NCBI GenBank assembly: GCA_963813345.1
Contig: CAWEYR010000007.1
Span: 11,225 to 75,224 of the forward strand
Direction of reading: 5' to 3'
Length of the DNA stretch: 64,000 bases
Source: CAWDDA01 sp963813345
Lineage (GTDB): Bacteria; Acidobacteriota; Blastocatellia; RBC074
Below, piece after piece: positions 32,801-43,202 of this stretch. The position numbers were made by a program, and so were the translations under genes. The number at the start of each line of letters is the position of its first letter. Within the stretch, counting starts at the first letter, position 1. The notes under the pieces are model-generated. The model had not been told where the DNA came from, made no database searches, and saw nothing but the letters and a program-made list of their open reading frames with translations.

Positions 32801-35770
32801 GAGGCTCAGGGCGAGGTGGCGGCGCTCAAAGACAACATCAACGAGATGATCCGCAACCTCAAAGACACGACGCAGAAGAACAAACGAGCAGGATTGGCTC
32901 AAGACAAATCTGGCGCGGTTCAGCTCGATGCTGCAGGGCCAGCGCGATCTGACGACCGTGGCCAACATGATCCTTTCGGATCTCGCGCCGCTCGTGGACG
33001 CGCAGCAGGGAGCGTTTTACGTCAACCAGCCGAACGAGAAAGGCGCGCCCGTGATGAAGCTGTTCGGCGGTTATGCCTACACTGCGCGCAAGAATCTCGT
33101 CAATGAATTCATGCCCGGCGAAGGGCTGGTCGGCCAGTGCGTGCTCGAAAAGAAGACGCATCTGCTGACCAATGTGCCAAACGAATACATTGTAATCAGT
33201 TCGGGTCTCGGCCGCGCCAAGCCGCTCAACATCGTTGTGTTGCCGGTGCTTTTTGAAGAAGAGGTCAAGGCGGTCATCGAACTGGCTTCATTCAACCGTT
33301 TCAGTGAGACCCATATTGGCTTCCTCGACCAGTTGACCGAGAGCATCGGGATCGTGATCAACACGATCGAGGCCAACACGCGAACGGAACGATCTGTTGA
33401 TCCAGTCGCAGTCGCTTGCGGGCGAGCTGCAGAGCCAGCAGGACGAGTTGAAGAAGACCAATGAGCGGCTCGAGCAGCAGGCGCTCACGCTTCGCGAATC
33501 AGAAGAGCGGTTGCGCACGCAGCAGGAAGAGCTCCGCAATACCAACGAGGAGCTGCAGGAGAAAGCGGAGCTTGCTCGCCCAGCAGAAATCGGAGGTCGA
33601 GGCCAAGAATCGCGAGGTCGAAGAGGCGCGCTGGGCAATGGAAGAGAAGGCCGAACAGCTCGCGCTGACCTCGAAGTACAAATCCGAATTCCTGGCCAAC
33701 ATGTCGCACGAGCTGCGAACGCCACTCAACTCGATGCTTATCCTTTCGCGACAGCTTGCTGAAAACGGCCGATGGCAATCTTGACGGCAAGCAGGTGCAA
33801 TTTGCCGAAACGATCCATTCGTCCGGCAACGACCTGCTGTCGCTGATCAATGACATCCTCGACCTGTCCAAGATCGAATCGGGAATGATGGCGATCGAGA
33901 TCGGTGAAGTCGCCCTTCACCGATGATCACTGAGCAGCTCAGCCGCAGCTTTCATCAGCTGGCGGCTGACAAGGGGCTGGAGTTCACGGTCGAAAGTGCC
34001 AGCCGGTCTGCCGCCGGTTATTCGTACCGACAAGAAGCGCCTGCAGCAGATTCTAAAGAACCTGCTGTCAAACGCGTTCAAGTTCACTGAAAAGGGGGGG
34101 GTCGCGCTCAACGTCACTGCCGTCGAACGCAGAGGCAATTTCGCGAATGATGCACTCAACCAGGCCGGATCAGGTGATCGCTTTCTCGGTTAGCTGATAC
34201 CGGCATCGGATCCCGGCAGAAAAGCAGCGGATCATCTTTGAGGCCTTTCAACAAGCCGACGGGACAACCAGCCGGAAATACGGCGGGACGGGGCTTGGTC
34301 TTTCGATCAGCCGCGAGATTGCGCGGCTGCTTGGTGGCGAGATTCGCGTCGTCAGCGCTCCAGGTGAAGGGAGCACGTTTACGCTCTACCTTCCTCGCGC
34401 TTACAAGGCTTCCGCAGTCTGAGAGCGATGAGCAGAATCTGCGGACGACAGAATTGGGGAGCGGATGGACGACGCCCAGAAACGGTTCGCAAGCTGCGAC
34501 AGACTCGATGCTCGGTTCTGGTGACTACGGTGAGATCATCGAGATCGCCGATGACCGTCATGCACTCATTCCGGGCGACCGCGTGGTGCTGATCATCGAA
34601 GACGACGCGATGTTCGCGCAACTCCTTCTCGATTTGGCGCACGAACGCGGCTTCAAAGGCATAGTTGCGGCTCAGGGCGATATCGCTCTCGGTCTTGCCC
34701 GGCGTCATGTACCAGATGCAATCACGCTGGATATTCGGTTGCCGGACCGCAATGGATGGACGGTTCTCGACCGCTTGAAACATGATCCGAAGACAAGCCA
34801 TATACCGGTGCATGTGATCACGGCGATCGATCGTGATGTCCATCCGCGGAAGTTCGGCGCGCTTTCGCATTTGCAAAAACCGGTTACACGCGAACAACTC
34901 ATGAACGCTTTTGACCAGCTCGCGGCTTTTGCACAGCGCAAGGTCAAACGTCTGCTCGTGGTCGAAGATGACGATGCGCAGCGGATGAGCATTGTTGAAT
35001 TGATCGGCGAGGGCGATGTAGAGACGACTGCCGTCGCAAACGGTGAAGACGCAATTGCCGCGTTACAGAGCCAGCAGTTCGATTGCATGGTGCTCGACCT
35101 GAGGCTGCCTGATATGACCGGATTCGACTTGATTGAGAAGATTCAGCACGAGCTCGGTCTGGTTGACCTGCCGATCATTGTCTATACGGGCAAGGACCTC
35201 ACCGAGAAGGAAGAAGAAGAGCTTCGGAGAGCGGCCGACGCGATTGTCGTTAAAGAGGCGAACTCGCCCGAACGGCTGCTGGCCGAGACCTCGCTCTTCC
35301 TACACCGAGTCGAAACCAGCATGACAGAGCCAAAGCGCAGGATGTTCGAACAACACTTGCGGCGGGATCCGGTACTTGAAGGGCGAAAGGTGCTCATTGT
35401 AGACGACGACGTGCGCAACATCTTCGCGCTGACCAGCGCTCTCGAAGCTTATGACATTAACGTTCTGCGTGCCGGAGACGGCCGCGAAGGTATCGAGATC
35501 CTCGAACAGAATCCCGACATCGATGTGGCTCTGATGGACATCATGATGCCGGAGATGGACGGGTATGAGACGATAAAGGCGATCCGGGGGATCGAAAGGT
35601 TCAGAGAGCTTCCGATCATCGCCCTCACCGCCAAAGCAATGAAGGCCGATCGCGACAAGTGTATCGAGGCTGGCGCGTCCGATTACATCGCCAAGCCACT
35701 CGACATGGATCAACTGCTTTCAATGTTGCGCGTCTGGCTCCAACGGCGCAAAGCGCCGAGTGATGTGTAG
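29896..35770 (+). CDS. Poly-HAMP hybrid histidine kinase with GAF and three receivers, frameshifted
   Basis: A soluble sensor kinase of about 1950 residues. About nine tandem HAMP units of 92 residues (consensus TWKDLTDSVNSMAGNLTAQV and GDLSKKITVDVKGEILELK) lead to a GAF domain (VANMILSDLAPLVDAQQGA), a coiled coil, HisKA (FLANMSHELRTPLNSM) and HATPase (NLLSNAFKFTE, GGTGLGLSIS). Three receivers follow with phospho-Asp in TLDIRLPDRNG, VLDLRLPDMTG and LMDIMMPEMDGY. No transmembrane segment is seen. The layout recalls fungal group III (Nik1/Os-1) kinases. The ATG at 29896 has GGAGGA 3 bp upstream. Shifts occur near 31275, 31460, 31840, 32360, 32920, 33390, 33575, 33770, 33910, 34000, 34170 and 34420, most likely sequence errors. 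Confidence 0.9.
30367..32850 (+). repeat. 276-bp tandem HAMP-coding repeats, about nine units
   Basis: Equivalent CAGCT codons start at 30367, 30643, 30919, 31195, 31473, 31749, 32026 and 32302. The spacing is exactly 276 except where +2 and +1 bases were added. The ninth unit is more diverged. Neighbouring units are strikingly alike at the DNA level. Confidence 0.92.
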
Positions 35771-35798
35771 GCAGGAGGCGCGGAAGAGGCGTGCAACA

Positions 35799-35888
35799 TT
35801 TGGAGTGCAGCGAGCTTGGCGACGCGTTAGTGTCACAATAGGATCGTTACGCGGGACACTAACGCACGCCGTCGCCGCCGCACTCCAA
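35799..35888. repeat. Palindrome, family P3, with a P4 half copy to 35917
   Basis: It begins TTTGGAGTGCAGCGAGCTTGG and closes with CCGCCGCACTCCAA; the arms are less perfect than at 1398. Directly after it, 35889-35917 resembles half of P4 (CAGGCTGGAGCCTGGTGCTC). It lies between two kinase genes. Confidence 0.8.
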
Positions 35889-35920
35889 TGTGCGTCAGGC
35901 TGGAGCCTGGTGCTCTAGGA

Positions 35921-38138
35921 ATGGAAAACGAGAATCGGAAAATCAATATCCTGCTGGTAGATGACGTCCCTGCAAATCTGCTTGGGCTGGAGGCGATCCT
36001 GCAGGCGCCCGACCGCAATCTTGTGAGGGCGTCTTCAGGCGAAGAGGCGCTCAGGTTCCTGCTCGATGAAGATGCGGCTGTGATATTGCTGGACGTGCGT
36101 ATGCCCGGGATCGGCGGGCTTGAGACGGCTGCCCTTATCCGCGGGCGTGAACGTACGCGCAACGTCCCGATCATCTTCCTGACGGCTCACGACAATCTGG
36201 GTGATGCGCAGGTCTCCGAGGGGTACTCGCTTGGCGCAGTGGACTACATCATCAAACCGATTGACCCGGACGCGCTCAAATCAAAGGTCGCGGTCTTCGT
36301 AGAACTCTACCGGAAAACCGAACAGATCAGACGTCAGGCGGAGTTGCTGCGCGAGCAGAACATTGAGATCGAGAACGCCAATCTTCGGCGCCTTTCAAAG
36401 CTGATTGATCTGGGGCAGCAACTGGCAGCCGAGCGTAACCCGGAGCAGGTACTTGAAAAATTCTGTGATGCGGCTCGAGAGATAGTCGGCGCGCGTTACG
36501 CCACGGTCGGAATATTCGAATCGGACGGAGTCACGCTGCGACAATTCTTCGCCATGCGGTTTTGACGTCGAGGAAGCCCGCGCAGCCGGTATCCCTCAAA
36601 ACAGTCAGCAATTCCTTAATCAACGTTTCAAGGGCGCCCGATCGCTCCGTCTTGCCAAAGCCAGTCGGCTGCGCATCCTGCCGGAGCATCTGAATGTCAA
36701 AACCTTTGTCGGCGCACCCATACTCCAGCAGGGAAAGGTGTGCGGGTGGCTTTATCTATTCGACAAAATCGGCGCTTCGCAGTTCAGCGAGGCGGATGAA
36801 CACTTCACCGTTACTCTGACTCAAGCTGTCGTCTTTTACGAAAACGCGCGGCTCTACGCCGATTTGCAACACCACGCCACGGCGCTCGAACAAGAGATTG
36901 CCGACCGTAAGCAAGCGGAAAAGGAGCGTGCCGAAATGCTCGCACAGGCTCGAGCGGCGCAAGCGGAAGCGGAGCAGGCAAACCGGCTGAAAGATGAATT
37001 TCTGGCTACCGTCTCGCACGAATTGCGCGCGCCACTGAGCGCGATGCTCGGATGGGTTACTCTCGCCCGGAAAGACTCGGTTGATCAGAAAACCAAAGAG
37101 CGCGCTCTGGAAACAGTCGAACGGAACGCCCGCACTCAGAAGAAGCTGATTGACGACCTGCTCGATGTTTCTTCTATCATCACTGGTAATCTGCGTCTTT
37201 ACGTCGAACCAACCGACCTCCTCAGCGTGATCGAGCAGGCTGTCGAATCGGTCCGCCCGGCGGCGGACGCCAAGGGTGTACGCCTCTATACAGAGCTTGG
37301 CCCAATGGTGGATATGTTCCCGCTTGACTCACACAGGTTTCAGCAGGTGATCTGGAACCTCGTCTACAACGCCGTCAAGTTCACGCAATCCGGTGGTTCC
37401 GTCCAGGTTCGCGTGCAGTATGTCGATGGGCAAGCAGTGATTGAGGTCATTGATACCGGAGTCGGAATCGCGCCCGAATTCCTGCCGTTTGTTTTCGACA
37501 GGTTCCGTCAAGCGGACGGGAGTATCACCAGAAAGCATGGCGGGCTGGGATTGGGGTTATCGATTGTGCGATACCTGGTCGAACTGCACGGTGGTGCGGT
37601 TAGCGTCGAGAGCGCGGGTAAGAATAAGGGGGCGACTTTCAGAGTCACGCTTCCGCGACCGCTTCCAGACGATTCTCCAGTCGACGTGGACCCAACTGCA
37701 GCAACCACTCGCGGATCCGTTAAGTCCGATTCAACGCCACGTCTCACCGGATTGCGCGTCCTGGTGGTGGATGATGAGTCCGATGCACGAGACCTGCTGG
37801 CGACAATTCTCGAGATGAAAGAGGCAGACGTGCAGACGGCGGGCAGCTTAACCGAAGCCATAAATATCATTGCCGCCTGGCGGCCTGAGATCGTGATCTC
37901 CGACATCGCAATGCCTGGCGGCGGCGGTTACGAACTGATCCGCCATATCCGGCGTAGTGGAAGCAATGTGCCAGCCATTGCGGTCACCGCGCACGTCAGC
38001 GATGAAGCTCGTACCGACGCTCTTGCGGCGGGCTTTCAAATGCATCTGTCTAAACCGGTCGAGCCGTCCGAACTGGTAATCAGCGTCCACAATTTGACGA
38101 TAAACTTGTCGGACGTGATTGAGAAGGATCGGGAGTAA
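35921..38138 (+). CDS. Hybrid histidine kinase REC-GAF-HisKA-HATPase-REC, one frameshift
   Basis: The protein starts with a receiver (ILLVDDVPANLLGLEAIL, phospho-Asp in VILLDVRMPG), then a GAF domain (LDLGQQLAAERNPEQVLEKF and onwards), HisKA (FLATVSHELRAPLSAMLG), HATPase (NLVYNAVKFTQ, DTGVGIAPE, GGLGLGLSI) and a C-terminal receiver (LVVDDESDARDLLATI, ISDIAMPGGGGYEL). A single shift near 36560 in the GAF domain splits it; the total is about 739 residues. There is no membrane segment. The position just after the poly-HAMP kinase suggests a shared phosphorelay. The ATG at 35921 is near a weak AGGA. Confidence 0.9.
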
Positions 38139-38174
38139 TCGAGAAGTGATTTAGAAATGATTTAGAAATGACGA

Positions 38175-38831
38175 TTACTGAAGCATGTTTAACTTCTTCG
38201 GGCCGCTCACAAATCGGTTCTCACTCTCGTAGAACCTGAGCAGACGATCGACTTCGCGCGTGAGGCCGATACGCGTGCTTGTCCCAATTCTTCCCGTCTT
38301 TTTCACAGCCGTTCCAAGCCACAACGGCCCGCCGCCGCAAAGGTCCAAACCATCAGATTCCCTTTCGATCCACATCGCTTCTGCAAGTCGGCCCGGACCC
38401 CGGGTGAGATCGATCAGACGTTCAGTGTCTCGCCGATATCGCATCAACTCGACTCCGTCGATCGGCTCGATGGCTCGTAACAAAACGCCCGCGCCAACTC
38501 CCGGAATATCAGCTGACACATTCAGCATGAACGAGGATCCGTAAATGAAATAGACATAGGCATGACCACGCTCCAGGAAAAGCGATCCGTTGCGCGGTGT
38601 CCGTCCACGAAAGGCATGACAGGCGGCGTCTCCCGGCACGTAGGCCTCGGTCTCAACGATCCGCCCGCTCATTCTCCCTTGACTGACGTCGTGAACGATG
38701 AGTCTTTCCAATGAGAAAACGTGCCAGATCGACCGTATCGGCGGGCAATTCACTTCTGCGAAGACGACGAATGCCGGACTGCTGACCGGCGCGTGGCGTC
38801 TAGCGTTGTACTTCTTTTTGTTCTTTTGCAA
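38175..38831 (-). CDS. DNA-3-methyladenine glycosylase (AAG/MPG), N-terminal frameshift
   Basis: This is a base-excision repair enzyme removing alkylated purines. RIVETEAYVPGDAACHAF, TPRNGSLFLERGHAYVYFIY, GVGAGVLLRAIEPIDG, LTRGPGRLAEAM and RIGLTREVDRLLRFYE are the AAG family blocks, including the catalytic Glu of ETEAY. The family N-terminus ELPADTVDLARFLIGK is present in another frame just upstream of a shift near 38700. The start is therefore uncertain, and the open frame up to 38831 overlaps the end of the next gene by chance. Confidence 0.88.
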   Translation of the reverse strand: MQKNKKKYNARRHAPVSSPAFVVFAEVNCPPIRSIWHVFSLERLIVHDVSQGRMSGRIVETEAYVPGDAACHAFRGRTPRNGSLFLERGHAYVYFIYGSSFMLNVSADIPGVGAGVLLRAIEPIDGVELMRYRRDTERLIDLTRGPGRLAEAMWIERESDGLDLCGGGPLWLGTAVKKTGRIGTSTRIGLTREVDRLLRFYESENRFVSGPKKLNMLQ

Positions 38832-39993
38832 CCCAGGCCTTCGACTGACTGTTTACGATGTCTACCAGATTACCGATTGCAAGATGCACGTCGATCAGAT
38901 GAAGTCCCCAGTCGGCCTGAACCTGACCGTTGGTGACTACGTCGCCTGGAATGTCATCGGTGCGCGGATCTTCCGCATTCGCGTGAACAGTCACTGCCAG
39001 GTATGAAGATTTGTCATTCGTCACGCACTCGGCTGTCAGAAGCCCCGGCACTTTGACAAACGGTGTGTCAATCGTCGTGTTCGAAGGACCTTTCGCAGCA
39101 ACCCAGGTGTGAGATGGCAGAGCGGAGGTGCTGCCGCGAGTTCCAGTCGAGAGATAAGCGCGAAGTTCGCCACTTCCACCAGCGAGCGCTGCAGGATTGA
39201 CACAAGCTGCCACCATGTCGTCACCAGCCACGCGGCCAAATCGACTGTTCGCTGGCGGCGGCACATTGGAGCGGAATGATGCATAGGCAATCACGCATCC
39301 GGTTTGCGAGGCTGTGCGGCAAAGCGGAATGTTCTTAAAGGCTCCGCCAACATCCTTTCCTCTCGGGACAGCGACGTTGGTGCCGAGCAACAACGCGGAA
39401 ATCAGCCGATCCTGTACCGGCTTCCCATCGATCTCGTTTCTCATAAGTTGAGTCAGCACGCCTGCGCCCTGCGAATGTCCAATCAACACGACGCCTCGTC
39501 CCTGATTGTCATGCTCGAGATAATAGTTCCATGCGTCTTTGACGTCGTTGTAGCCAACTGCGCGATCGGCAGCCATCGCTCGGCCGGCGATAGCTGATCT
39601 CAATGCAGTCAACGTTACCTGGCGATACAGCGGCGCATAGATGCGACACGCTGAGCCAAACCGCGCAAGCTGAGCGCGAATGACATTGGCCTCCTCCGGA
39701 CCCGCATTCATATCGCTGTTCGGTGTGGTATCAAGCGATACCGTCGGGTAGACATAAAAACAGTCAATCGGCGCTTTTGGATCCGCAGTGAACTTTTCGC
39801 GCGTCAGCTTGCCGTCGGCTGCCACCACGGTCGCTGTGAGGTCTACAGTGCAGGCATCCTGCCGCCCGGGACGGCACAACCACGTTTCTGCTTTGCTGTA
39901 ATCGTTCTTCGGCGTGGTTTGCGTCTCGGTCTGTAATGGGATCAGAAACGAGAGAAGCAGACTCAGAAAAGTGGTGATTGAAAGCAACGACAT
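38800..39993 (-). CDS. DUF3089 family alpha/beta hydrolase, secreted
   Basis: This is an intact 397-residue protein. A signal peptide (MSLLSITTFLSLLLSFL) precedes the DUF3089 core: PIDCFYVYPTVSLD, YAPLYRQVTL, DVKDAWNYYLEHD and the nucleophile elbow VVLIGHSQGAGVLTQLM. The C-terminal half has WGLHLIDVHLAIGNLV. It is probably an esterase or lipase; the substrate is unknown. The ATG at 39993 has an AGGAGG site. Confidence 0.85.
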   Translation of the reverse strand: MSLLSITTFLSLLLSFLIPLQTETQTTPKNDYSKAETWLCRPGRQDACTVDLTATVVAADGKLTREKFTADPKAPIDCFYVYPTVSLDTTPNSDMNAGPEEANVIRAQLARFGSACRIYAPLYRQVTLTALRSAIAGRAMAADRAVGYNDVKDAWNYYLEHDNQGRGVVLIGHSQGAGVLTQLMRNEIDGKPVQDRLISALLLGTNVAVPRGKDVGGAFKNIPLCRTASQTGCVIAYASFRSNVPPPANSRFGRVAGDDMVAACVNPAALAGGSGELRAYLSTGTRGSTSALPSHTWVAAKGPSNTTIDTPFVKVPGLLTAECVTNDKSSYLAVTVHANAEDPRTDDIPGDVVTNGQVQADWGLHLIDVHLAIGNLVDIVNSQSKAWVAKEQKEVQR

Positions 39994-40061
39994 TCGGGTT
40001 TCCTCCTGGGGAGATAGTTTTGCATAACGTGACGTTTTCGCTTCGGATTGTCAACGCACCT

Positions 40062-40158
40062 ATGAGGGTACGTTGTACCGGCGTTTAGCCGGAATCGTGA
40101 CATTCGAGTAGCTTGAATGTCACGATTCCGGCTAAACGCCGGTACAACGTACCCTCAT
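40062..40158. repeat. Perfect 44-bp-arm palindrome (P1 variant)
   Basis: Arms 40062-40105 and 40115-40158 are exact complements over all 44 bases around a 9-bp loop. The core differs from P1 (ACCGGCGTTTAGCCGGAAT) but the flank GTACGTTGTACC is shared. Its right arm encodes the end of the sensor kinase gene. Confidence 0.95.
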
Positions 40159-43100
40159 CGTGGGCGTTTCCAGCGATACGGACCTGGTCAGCGGGATGTT
40201 CAAAAGCACGCGAGTTCCCTTACCGGGAGAACTCACGAGCGTAAACTGGCCACCCAGCTTCTCGGCGCGCTCGCGCATTCCGAGCAACCCATAGTGGCTG
40301 CCGTTGGATGAATGGATGTTTGTGGTAACGAAACCGCATCCGTCATCTTCGATCTCGACCTGCACACCGCGGCGGTCAAAGCTCAGCATCACCGACAAAT
40401 GTTGCGGGGCGGCATGCCGCAGGGCGTTCTGTATCGCCTCTCGAATAATCATGAGCAGACTTCTTTCGCTTTCAGCCCCAAGAACGAGCGGCGCGCCGGA
40501 GCTTTCAAACCTGACTGGAATGCCCGTTTCCAGACTGAGCCGGCGGGTCAATTGAGAAATCGCCGCGACGAGTCCCTCGCCCTCACCCTGTCGAAGGTTC
40601 CACACCGCAAGCCGTGCTTCGTCCACAGTTGCCCGTACTTCGTTGCGCGCGCGATCCAGCAATTCATTGCCGATGCTCGGCGAAACTTCCTGAGCGCTTG
40701 AAGCGGCCTCGAGCAGCGCCGAAACACCGACACAACCTTGAATCAACGTGTCGTGCATCTCTCGGGCAAGGCGGTTCCGCTCGTCGAGCACGGCGGCAAA
40801 GCGCTGCCGCAAATTGCGCAGATGCAGCCTGTAACCGGCCCAGGCAAGGGTGAGCACAGTCAACCCGCATAGCGCAATGAACCAACCGGTCTTGTAGAAA
40901 TGCGGACGGCTTTCAATGCTCAAAGTTTGCTCCGCAGCATTCCGCGGATCATCCATTTCGTAAGCCACCACGTGAAAGGTGTAATTACCGGCCGGAATAT
41001 TGGTGTAATAGGCGACACGCCGCTGCCCTGCATCCGTCCAATCCGGATCAAATCCCTCCATCTTATACTTGAACCGTATTCGGTCAGGTGATCGCAGACG
41101 GATTGCAGTGTAGTGCACTTCAAGTTTGCCGCGACCTGGCGCGAGGCTGAGACCACGATCGAACGGCACCACATGGTCGTCGGCAAGCACTTGCTCAATC
41201 AGTACTGGCGGCGCGCTGCGCTGGTCTACACCACCCGCATCGATGCGTACTGCGCCTTTTGTACTCGGGAACCAAACCTCGCCCGAGGGTAGCAAGGCGC
41301 CTGCCGGTTGGACGCCGCCGTTCATTTGATTGGTGCTCAAGCCCTCGGCAGTGCTGTAGACGCGAACGGCCAACTGGCCTGAAGCCTGTCCGGCAAACGA
41401 CTCGAGCTCACGCCGCGAGACAGCGACGATGCCACTCGGGCCGCTCATCCAGAGTTGCCCACGTGCGTCCTCGGCGATGAAATGGATCTTGTTACTTGGC
41501 AATCCCACCTTTGTCGTAAATTGCGTCAGCGTGCCGTCGCCCAGCATGAACAAGCCCGCACCGTGTGTCCCTATCCAAAGCTTACCTTCGCTGTCTTCGT
41601 GCAGTGCCCAGATTTTCTGACCACGAAAACGATCGAGCAGCGGATCGTTTACAAATGTTCCTGCCCGCAGCCGGCTCAAGCCACCATCCGTCGCCACCCA
41701 CAAACTGCCACCGCGATCCAGGAGAAGAGCACGAATACTGCTATAGACGAGACCATTTTCAATCTTGTAATTCTGAAACGCGCCATTCTGGAAGCGGCTG
41801 AGTCCGCCGTCGGTGCCTATCCAGATACCTCCATCGCGGTCTTCGCAGAAAGCGCGACTGAAGTCACTGACCAGTCCCTGCTCGACAGTGTAACGAACGA
41901 CTTTGCCTTCGCTTAGACGAACGATTCCTTGTCCATCCGTACCGAGCCACAACGCATCGCGACTATCGCGAAACACATTGCGCACCGGCAAACGGTTCAC
42001 GCCAGCCGGAAGCTGAACAGGCACGAGTGTCTCGCGCACGACGCGAAAGAGTTGGCCGTTCAAGGCCGTCACGAAAAGATCGCCTTTCGGGTCCTGATAG
42101 ATTGTATTGATGCTTTGCAGCGCGCCATCGGACGTTGTAACCGTCCTGGCTACGCTTGGACTCAGGCGAAGCAAACCGCCCTGCGTCCCAACCCAGATGT
42201 CATCTTCGCCATCCTCAAAGAGCGCCAGCACGTTGTTGTGCGGGAGCAATGAGGGCGCTGAAAAGTTGACGAAGCGGCCTCCTTCAAAACGCAACAAACC
42301 CTGACCGTAAGTGCCAACCCATAGCTGTCCACTGCGGCTTTCGTAGAGCGCACTGATATTGATGTTGCTGAATGTTCGGGGGGTAGTGAAAGGATTGACC
42401 TTGAACTGGTTTTTTCCGATGTCCGGATCAAGCCTTCTCAGGCCGGAGATGGTGCCGATCCATATTGCTCCGTCCGCGGTCTGTCGAATCGTGCGAATGC
42501 TGTTGTCAGCCTGGCTTTCATTGGACCTGTAGTACACCACGGACTTTCCGTCCAAAATCAACAGGCCCCATCCTCCGACCAGCAATCGTCCGGCGCGGTC
42601 TTCGCAAATCGTATGCACACTGATTGACGGCGCGCCATCTTTGCCATCCATTCGGCTGAGCGTTTCACCCTGCATTCGAAACAGTCCCGCATCTGTTCCC
42701 ACCCAAAGCCGTCGAGCACTGTCTTCAAAGATGACCCTCACGAACCCGTTGGTCAGCCCTTCCGCAGCCCCGAAAACTCGGAACACGCCGCGCTGATATC
42801 GGACAAGGCCGCCACCTTCCGTGCCCGCCCACAACGTGCCGTCGCTGGCGACGAGGAGTGAATAAACGCTGTCATCTTGAAAGGCAGGAGTATTCTCGCG
42901 GTTGAAGACGACGAACGAAGTGCCATCAAACCGCACCAGTCCGCCACTGGTGCCGATCCAAAGATAACGGTCAGGGGTTTGCGCCAGCGATTGCGCGAAG
43001 TCTTCAGGCAAACCGTCCACGCTGCGCCATACGCGGCGGCTATAGGCGAGCGCATCCGGCTCAGGTAGCTCAGCGCGTGTCGCGGGCGTTGGTTTTGGCG

Positions 43101-43179
43101 CGGCGCTAACAGTGGTCAGCAGAAGCAGCAGGATGCTTACACGCCGTAGCCCGGTGATGTAGTGATGTGCTTGACGCAA
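40132..43179 (-). CDS. Propeller (Reg_prop/Y_Y_Y) sensor histidine kinase
   Basis: This is an intact 1015-residue membrane sensor. After a signal sequence come about a dozen Reg_prop blades (RYLWIGTSGGLVRFDG, TLWAGTEGGGLVRYQ, GGIWIGTDGGLSRFQ), then a Y_Y_Y domain (RFKYKMEGFDPDWTDAG), one transmembrane helix (WFIALCGLTVLTLAWAGY), and a HisKA_3 dimerisation domain with REMHDTLIQGCVG. The HATPase follows (IIREAIQNALRHA, EDDGCGF). This class senses extracellular saccharides in other bacteria; the ligand here is unknown. The last eight codons and stop come from a palindrome arm. The NarL-type regulator 23 bp upstream is its likely partner. Confidence 0.92.
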   Translation of the reverse strand: MRQAHHYITGLRRVSILLLLLTTVSAAPKPTPATRAELPEPDALAYSRRVWRSVDGLPEDFAQSLAQTPDRYLWIGTSGGLVRFDGTSFVVFNRENTPAFQDDSVYSLLVASDGTLWAGTEGGGLVRYQRGVFRVFGAAEGLTNGFVRVIFEDSARRLWVGTDAGLFRMQGETLSRMDGKDGAPSISVHTICEDRAGRLLVGGWGLLILDGKSVVYYRSNESQADNSIRTIRQTADGAIWIGTISGLRRLDPDIGKNQFKVNPFTTPRTFSNINISALYESRSGQLWVGTYGQGLLRFEGGRFVNFSAPSLLPHNNVLALFEDGEDDIWVGTQGGLLRLSPSVARTVTTSDGALQSINTIYQDPKGDLFVTALNGQLFRVVRETLVPVQLPAGVNRLPVRNVFRDSRDALWLGTDGQGIVRLSEGKVVRYTVEQGLVSDFSRAFCEDRDGGIWIGTDGGLSRFQNGAFQNYKIENGLVYSSIRALLLDRGGSLWVATDGGLSRLRAGTFVNDPLLDRFRGQKIWALHEDSEGKLWIGTHGAGLFMLGDGTLTQFTTKVGLPSNKIHFIAEDARGQLWMSGPSGIVAVSRRELESFAGQASGQLAVRVYSTAEGLSTNQMNGGVQPAGALLPSGEVWFPSTKGAVRIDAGGVDQRSAPPVLIEQVLADDHVVPFDRGLSLAPGRGKLEVHYTAIRLRSPDRIRFKYKMEGFDPDWTDAGQRRVAYYTNIPAGNYTFHVVAYEMDDPRNAAEQTLSIESRPHFYKTGWFIALCGLTVLTLAWAGYRLHLRNLRQRFAAVLDERNRLAREMHDTLIQGCVGVSALLEAASSAQEVSPSIGNELLDRARNEVRATVDEARLAVWNLRQGEGEGLVAAISQLTRRLSLETGIPVRFESSGAPLVLGAESERSLLMIIREAIQNALRHAAPQHLSVMLSFDRRGVQVEIEDDGCGFVTTNIHSSNGSHYGLLGMRERAEKLGGQFTLVSSPGKGTRVLLNIPLTRSVSLETPTMRVRCTGV

Positions 43180-43202
43180 GCCAGTATTGATTATGATCAG
43201 GA

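Noticed and set aside
30367..32850. CRISPR-like or satellite array
   Set aside because: The 276-bp repeats are in-frame HAMP-coding units, not short repeats with spacers.
38698..39006. A plus-strand ORF across the glycosylase/DUF3089 junction
   Set aside because: It is opposite two conserved genes and has no domain or ribosome site.
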